From Gavia stellata (taxonomy: Eukaryota; Chordata; Aves; Gaviiformes; Gaviidae), in the NCBI RefSeq assembly GCF_030936135.1, contig NC_082596.1, positions 77,964,888-78,028,887 of the forward strand: 64,000 bases of DNA, given 5' to 3'. Shown here in pieces: positions 59,889 to 64,000 of the stretch. Every line of letters starts with the position of its first letter. Positions within the stretch are counted from its first letter, which is position 1. The notes beneath the pieces were generated by a model that saw only the letters and a program-made list of their open reading frames with translations, had not been told where the DNA came from and made no database searches. The position numbers and the translations under genes were made by a program.

Positions 59889-62800
59889 GTGGGTTAAAAC
59901 ACATTATGAGAATGTTAGCTGTAGTTTTCCTTTGTCCTCACAGCTTTTAATTTTTATTATCATTTTATAGTATCTTCAATCCCTTTTTATAACTTTTCTC
60001 ATAGTTAATTGTCTTGCTTGCTGTAGCTGGAAGCCTTGTAACTTTTTTTGTTTTAGAACTGTGAACTTGACACTTCTTCCCACAATGTCAATACTAGATG
60101 ACCTGACTGTCACCTTTATTCTTTAACACTAAGGTAAATATGGGTCAGTATTTTTTTTAATATAGGAACTTGAGGCCTTAAATGGAACCAGCAGCATACA
60201 GGTTTAGAACAAACAAAGCAGATTTCCCACATAACATGTAGATTAAACTGAAATCCCTTGTTTCTTGATGTCATAGTACTAAAGGTTTGTATGTGGTCAA
60301 ACAGAAGTGAACAAATCCATGGACTAAAAATCCAGTCAGGGTAGCTGCTAAATACCAAGACACCACTTCTAATGCCAAAGGTCCTGGGTTTTAGGTTATT
60401 TACACATGCATGCACAGAAATGCACCAAGGCACCCACCCTTGTAATAGGAGTGGGCTTTGTCAGAGAGCAAAACTGGCCCACAAGGAAGGGGGTGGAGGG
60501 GTTGATCACTCCGGTCAGGAAGTGAGGTGACATTTATACTTCAAGCCATGCATATGATTAAAAGGCTAAGATGTTTAGTGACAGAGTATTGTCTTAGCCG
60601 TGTTTTTTGTTTCCTAGGCATCTACTTTTGCCTACTGTCAAAAACATGATATCATTTTCCAAGGAAATCTTGACAGAAAGATCTTTTTGATCTGAAGATA
60701 AATCAGAATATTTTGCCTTGTCAGTCAAAGGCAGAATACTGGGCGGTGTGGATCCTTTATCTGAGCCAGGGTGTGGATCCTTGATCTAAGCCAGTACTGT
60801 TCTTGTTGTTATTCTGGAGCCAGAGTGAGATAGTGTTTCTCCCAGATTTCTCAAGCCTTGTACAGCAAGAATAAGAAGTTTTTATCTTTATTGCAGTGTT
60901 ATTGCAGATGACAATATAGGACCAGTGTGCTAAATGTTGTCATGACTGTAAGATGGAAGAAATTTAAATGGAAATAGCTTCTCTTGCCAAGATTACGAGG
61001 CATACTGCTTGTGCTCTAAAAATGGAGAAATTGAGGTACAAGGGAATGACTTCAGTATACTTGAAATTCTCTTGGTACTTTTGAAATTCCAGTCTCCTTA
61101 AACTTGGGTCCAACAAAAAACTGATTAAAAGATCCATTGATCAAAACTGTTGAAGACTCTGATGCAACACAGACTCTGTTTCTGGTGTTCTAATTTAGTA
61201 CCATAATCAAAAGATACCTCAATACAGTGCTGTAAACAAATCATGAGTCAGGAGCTATAAATAAATTCCTCCTTACTGAAAGATCTTAAAAAATTAAGGT
61301 AGTAAGACTGCTGCTCAGGTTTCCTTGGGGTTTTTTGAGTTTCAAGGATTTCTGAAAGATGTAAATGTATAAATGCTGATAGTTAGGTTCATCTGTCTTC
61401 AATTATGAATACTTCCGTGTATGAATTGTTTTGGTTTGGTGTTTGGGTTGTCTTGTTTTTTTTACCAAATAATACCAGTTTGGAATATATGCTTATATAT
61501 ATTTAGTTCCAGTACTGCTAATCATAAGCAAAGTGTTGTTTTCATGGCTATTGTAAGTCAAAATATTGCTTTAAAAAGTTATCCTGAAAACTAGGAAAGT
61601 GAAGATTCCTGGTATACATAGCAACTATTTTAATAGTGTCACTTGCTGGCTTTTTTTTACTGTTATTACAATAAATCTTTATATTAAGTTTGGCATGGCT
61701 AGGAAACAGCCAGACCTAAGACTTCTTGTTTCTTTTATTCCTGCAACTAGTGTATCTTTGGGGTTTTTTGGTTTTTTGTAGTGCACATCAACATGATTGG
61801 AACATAGTGGATATTTATAACTGCTATTTGGTATTCATCCCAGCTAGGTACCTCCAAATATCTGCAGTTTATGCTTGTAGCTTTGGTCAACTCAAATGCA
61901 GAAGTGCCATATTGTACACTGGATACTCCCTGAACAACTGGACTATTATGTTCTAGTTCTTCAAAAACCTCTGGCAGTGTCTTTAAGCCTCTGTTTAAAA
62001 TGACTAAAAAAATTGAATAGAAGATTAGAAAATAACAATAGCAAGAAAGCATATTTGCTGACGGCTAACAACATATTTCTTCAGTCTATATGTAGTTACA
62101 TGTGGAAGGGAAATCGGAGAGTGTCTACAAGTAGCAGCCAAAGGTTCAGTAGTTGGAAGCTGAAATGAGATAAATTTGCAGTGAAGATAGAAATTTGGAG
62201 AAGTGAGGATGATTAACCATCATGGTGGGAGGTTTCAAACAACTGATGTGTTCTTTGTCTGTGGAGCCTTAGTATACAGATTGACTGTCTGTTTTCAGAT
62301 GTTTAGGAGTTAATTCTGGGAAAGCAATAGCTGATACCTACGCCAGCAATTGATTTGGAGCAGGAATACAGTTTTGATGTTGTTCTCTTATGGTTTCTTT
62401 GGACTGTGTGTTGGTTTAGTTCAGAGCAGTGAACTCCGCTGTTTTCAGAGGAATGGAAATGTTTGGCTTCAGATGCAGTATAACACTTGATAAAACCATG
62501 AGCTTGCAAACCAGTGTGGGAACGACTTCATAATCTTTCAGCATGTACCTTACACGTGCGTGCCAATAAAAAGCTTGTGAACTTACCAAGAGTATCTATG
62601 ATACCCTGAAATGGTAAATGCTACAAACAGGGGCATATGCACCTGCATGTTTCACCCTTGTGTTCTTTCCTAATCTGTCTGCATTTCTAGTTGGAAACTC
62701 CTTCCTTCCTTTGCTTGCTTTAGCTTCATCAAACCCTTTGCAGTATACCATATGTCTTTTCTTACTCCTTTAAATCCCCATTCAGCTACTTCCTTCTAAT

Positions 62801-64000
62801 GTTGATGGCTACCCTTCTGCGCGTCAAAACCCACTTTTCTTCGCAGCAGCTCTGTGAAGCAGAGCAGTACTTATAACTCGGATGGTGCAGGTGACAAAAC
62901 TTCAGCACCTAGTCTGTTGCATGAGACTTTATCTGGCAGTCAGGCAACCAAGCACACATGCCACCTCTGCTCTTTACACAGAACAGACGGGAAGAGAGCA
63001 TGGGCATTGTCCATATCTGGATATGGTCTCGTGGCTGAGGCATGTGGGTTAGTATCTGTCCTAACATCTATAGGCCTCTGGATGTTCCAAATGATCTTGT
63101 GCCTTCTTGGAAAGACTAAGCACACAATCTGAGATGAGGCACTGGTTCACCTGAAGCGTCTGCTGGTCGCTGTCAGCGCAGCTGTAGAAACTGGTGTCCT
63201 GCTCTTTCTATACAGCATCTTGCACTGCATATTCTTGAAAGCCGGAGCAGGGAGGTGAGCCTGACAGCAGTTACCGTACTGTCATTCTGAAATAGCCTGC
63301 AGAGCAGGAGCATAGGTCCTTTTGTGTGATATTCTACCTGGGCAAGGGTGAAGAGGGCACTGGTGCAGCAATGTGCACATACTCTTCTGTTGCACTAGGT
63401 TGTTTGGCAATATAGACCTAGTTACTGTCCTTCTTATGCAAGTGTTCTCCTAGTATGAACCCAGTCCTTAATCTCCAGGTTTATCCTGATGAAGGAAAAA
63501 AGCCTCTTGAGTTTCATAGTCTTGTGAGGTCATCTGTGTTGCGTGGTGCATCCTGTGGATCTGAGAATCCACTGGAGTATGCTGTGGCTCCCTTCCTGTT
63601 TACGTATCTGCGTTTGCCTTAGGTGGAAGCCAAGTCATGCGGATGGTGGTGCACACCTAGCTCTTGACTTTGTAGAGTGCAATCCTAGGGTTCAGCCATG
63701 GTGAGAATCTGAGGGTGAGGACAGTGAAATACAATGCCCACAGAGTATAGGCGCAGGGAACGCGGTTATGCAGTACTTCAGGGGAAAGCGGATCTTCAAA
63801 TTGAAGAGCGGTGCAGTGTTCATTGGCTTGTTGTTCATGAAGAGAGATTTGATTATTACCTTCTGACATGTGGTAGTTTTCAAATAGGAGGGGTAAAAAA
63901 AATGCATATAGTCAAACTAACCTTCTATAGTAATTGGCACTCTTAAAGCAAGCTGCAGTCTCTTTGCATTATCTGACAAGTTCTTAGTAGTTCATATACT
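59889..64000 (+). other. SRD5A1: SRD5A1 intron 2 (cut by window end)
   Basis: More than 4.1 kb. I looked for the next exon (the NIHSD and related motifs) and did not find it. A 25-bp imperfect tandem duplication lies at 60745-60794. Other short frames have no domain. Confidence 0.75.
60745..60794. repeat. 25-bp tandem duplication
   Basis: GGTGTGGATCCTTTATCTGA and five more bases (60745-60769) are followed directly by a copy with two changes (60770-60794). Confidence 0.85.

Noticed and set aside
59889-64000. Search for SRD5A1 exons 3-5
   Set aside because: No frame shows the expected conserved motifs, so the remaining exons are placed beyond the window.

Overview
The window is a piece of a bird nuclear chromosome. 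It has GT-AG introns, vertebrate protein sequences, one strong CpG island, and about ten CR1 LINE fragments. One CR1 ends in the tandem octamer TTCTGTGA that is typical of avian CR1 3' ends. The species cannot be named from the sequence alone.

Three genes are supported, in the order and orientation UBE2QL1 (+), NSUN2 (-), SRD5A1 (+). As known, this is also the order on human chromosome 5p15. Positions 1-8551 are the 3' part of a UBE2QL1 intron. The last coding exon is 8552-8683, followed by a 3' UTR with an AATAAA at 9333-9338. The stretch from about 9.4 to 36.6 kb is intergenic and gene-poor. It holds CR1 copies of several ages and both orientations, an extremely AT-rich tract (22.7-23.15 kb), a GC-rich block (33.4-33.9 kb), and one unidentified protein-like reading frame at 23.2-23.4 kb.

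NSUN2 is complete. Nineteen coding exons on the minus strand (56854 down to 37139) join without a frame break into 2376 nt, giving 791 residues plus a stop. It encodes the RNA cytosine-5 methyltransferase, with the SAM motif and both catalytic cysteines intact. SRD5A1 (steroid 5-alpha-reductase 1) starts head-to-head with NSUN2. Its exons 1 and 2 are present, and the rest lies beyond position 64000. The two start codons are about 0.38 kb apart inside the CpG island (about 56.4-57.75 kb). That gap has NRF1, ETS, GC-box and CCAAT motifs and no clear TATA box, so it looks like a shared bidirectional promoter.

The three genes do not form a pathway: one is an E2-like ubiquitin enzyme, one modifies RNA and one metabolises steroids. 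NSUN2 and SRD5A1 are linked by their promoter. I see no new multi-gene system. The observations most worth checking are the frame-preserving 84-bp first intron of NSUN2, the overlapping start codons of SRD5A1, the shared promoter, a protein-like frame at 23.2-23.4 kb and two GC-rich non-exonic blocks.
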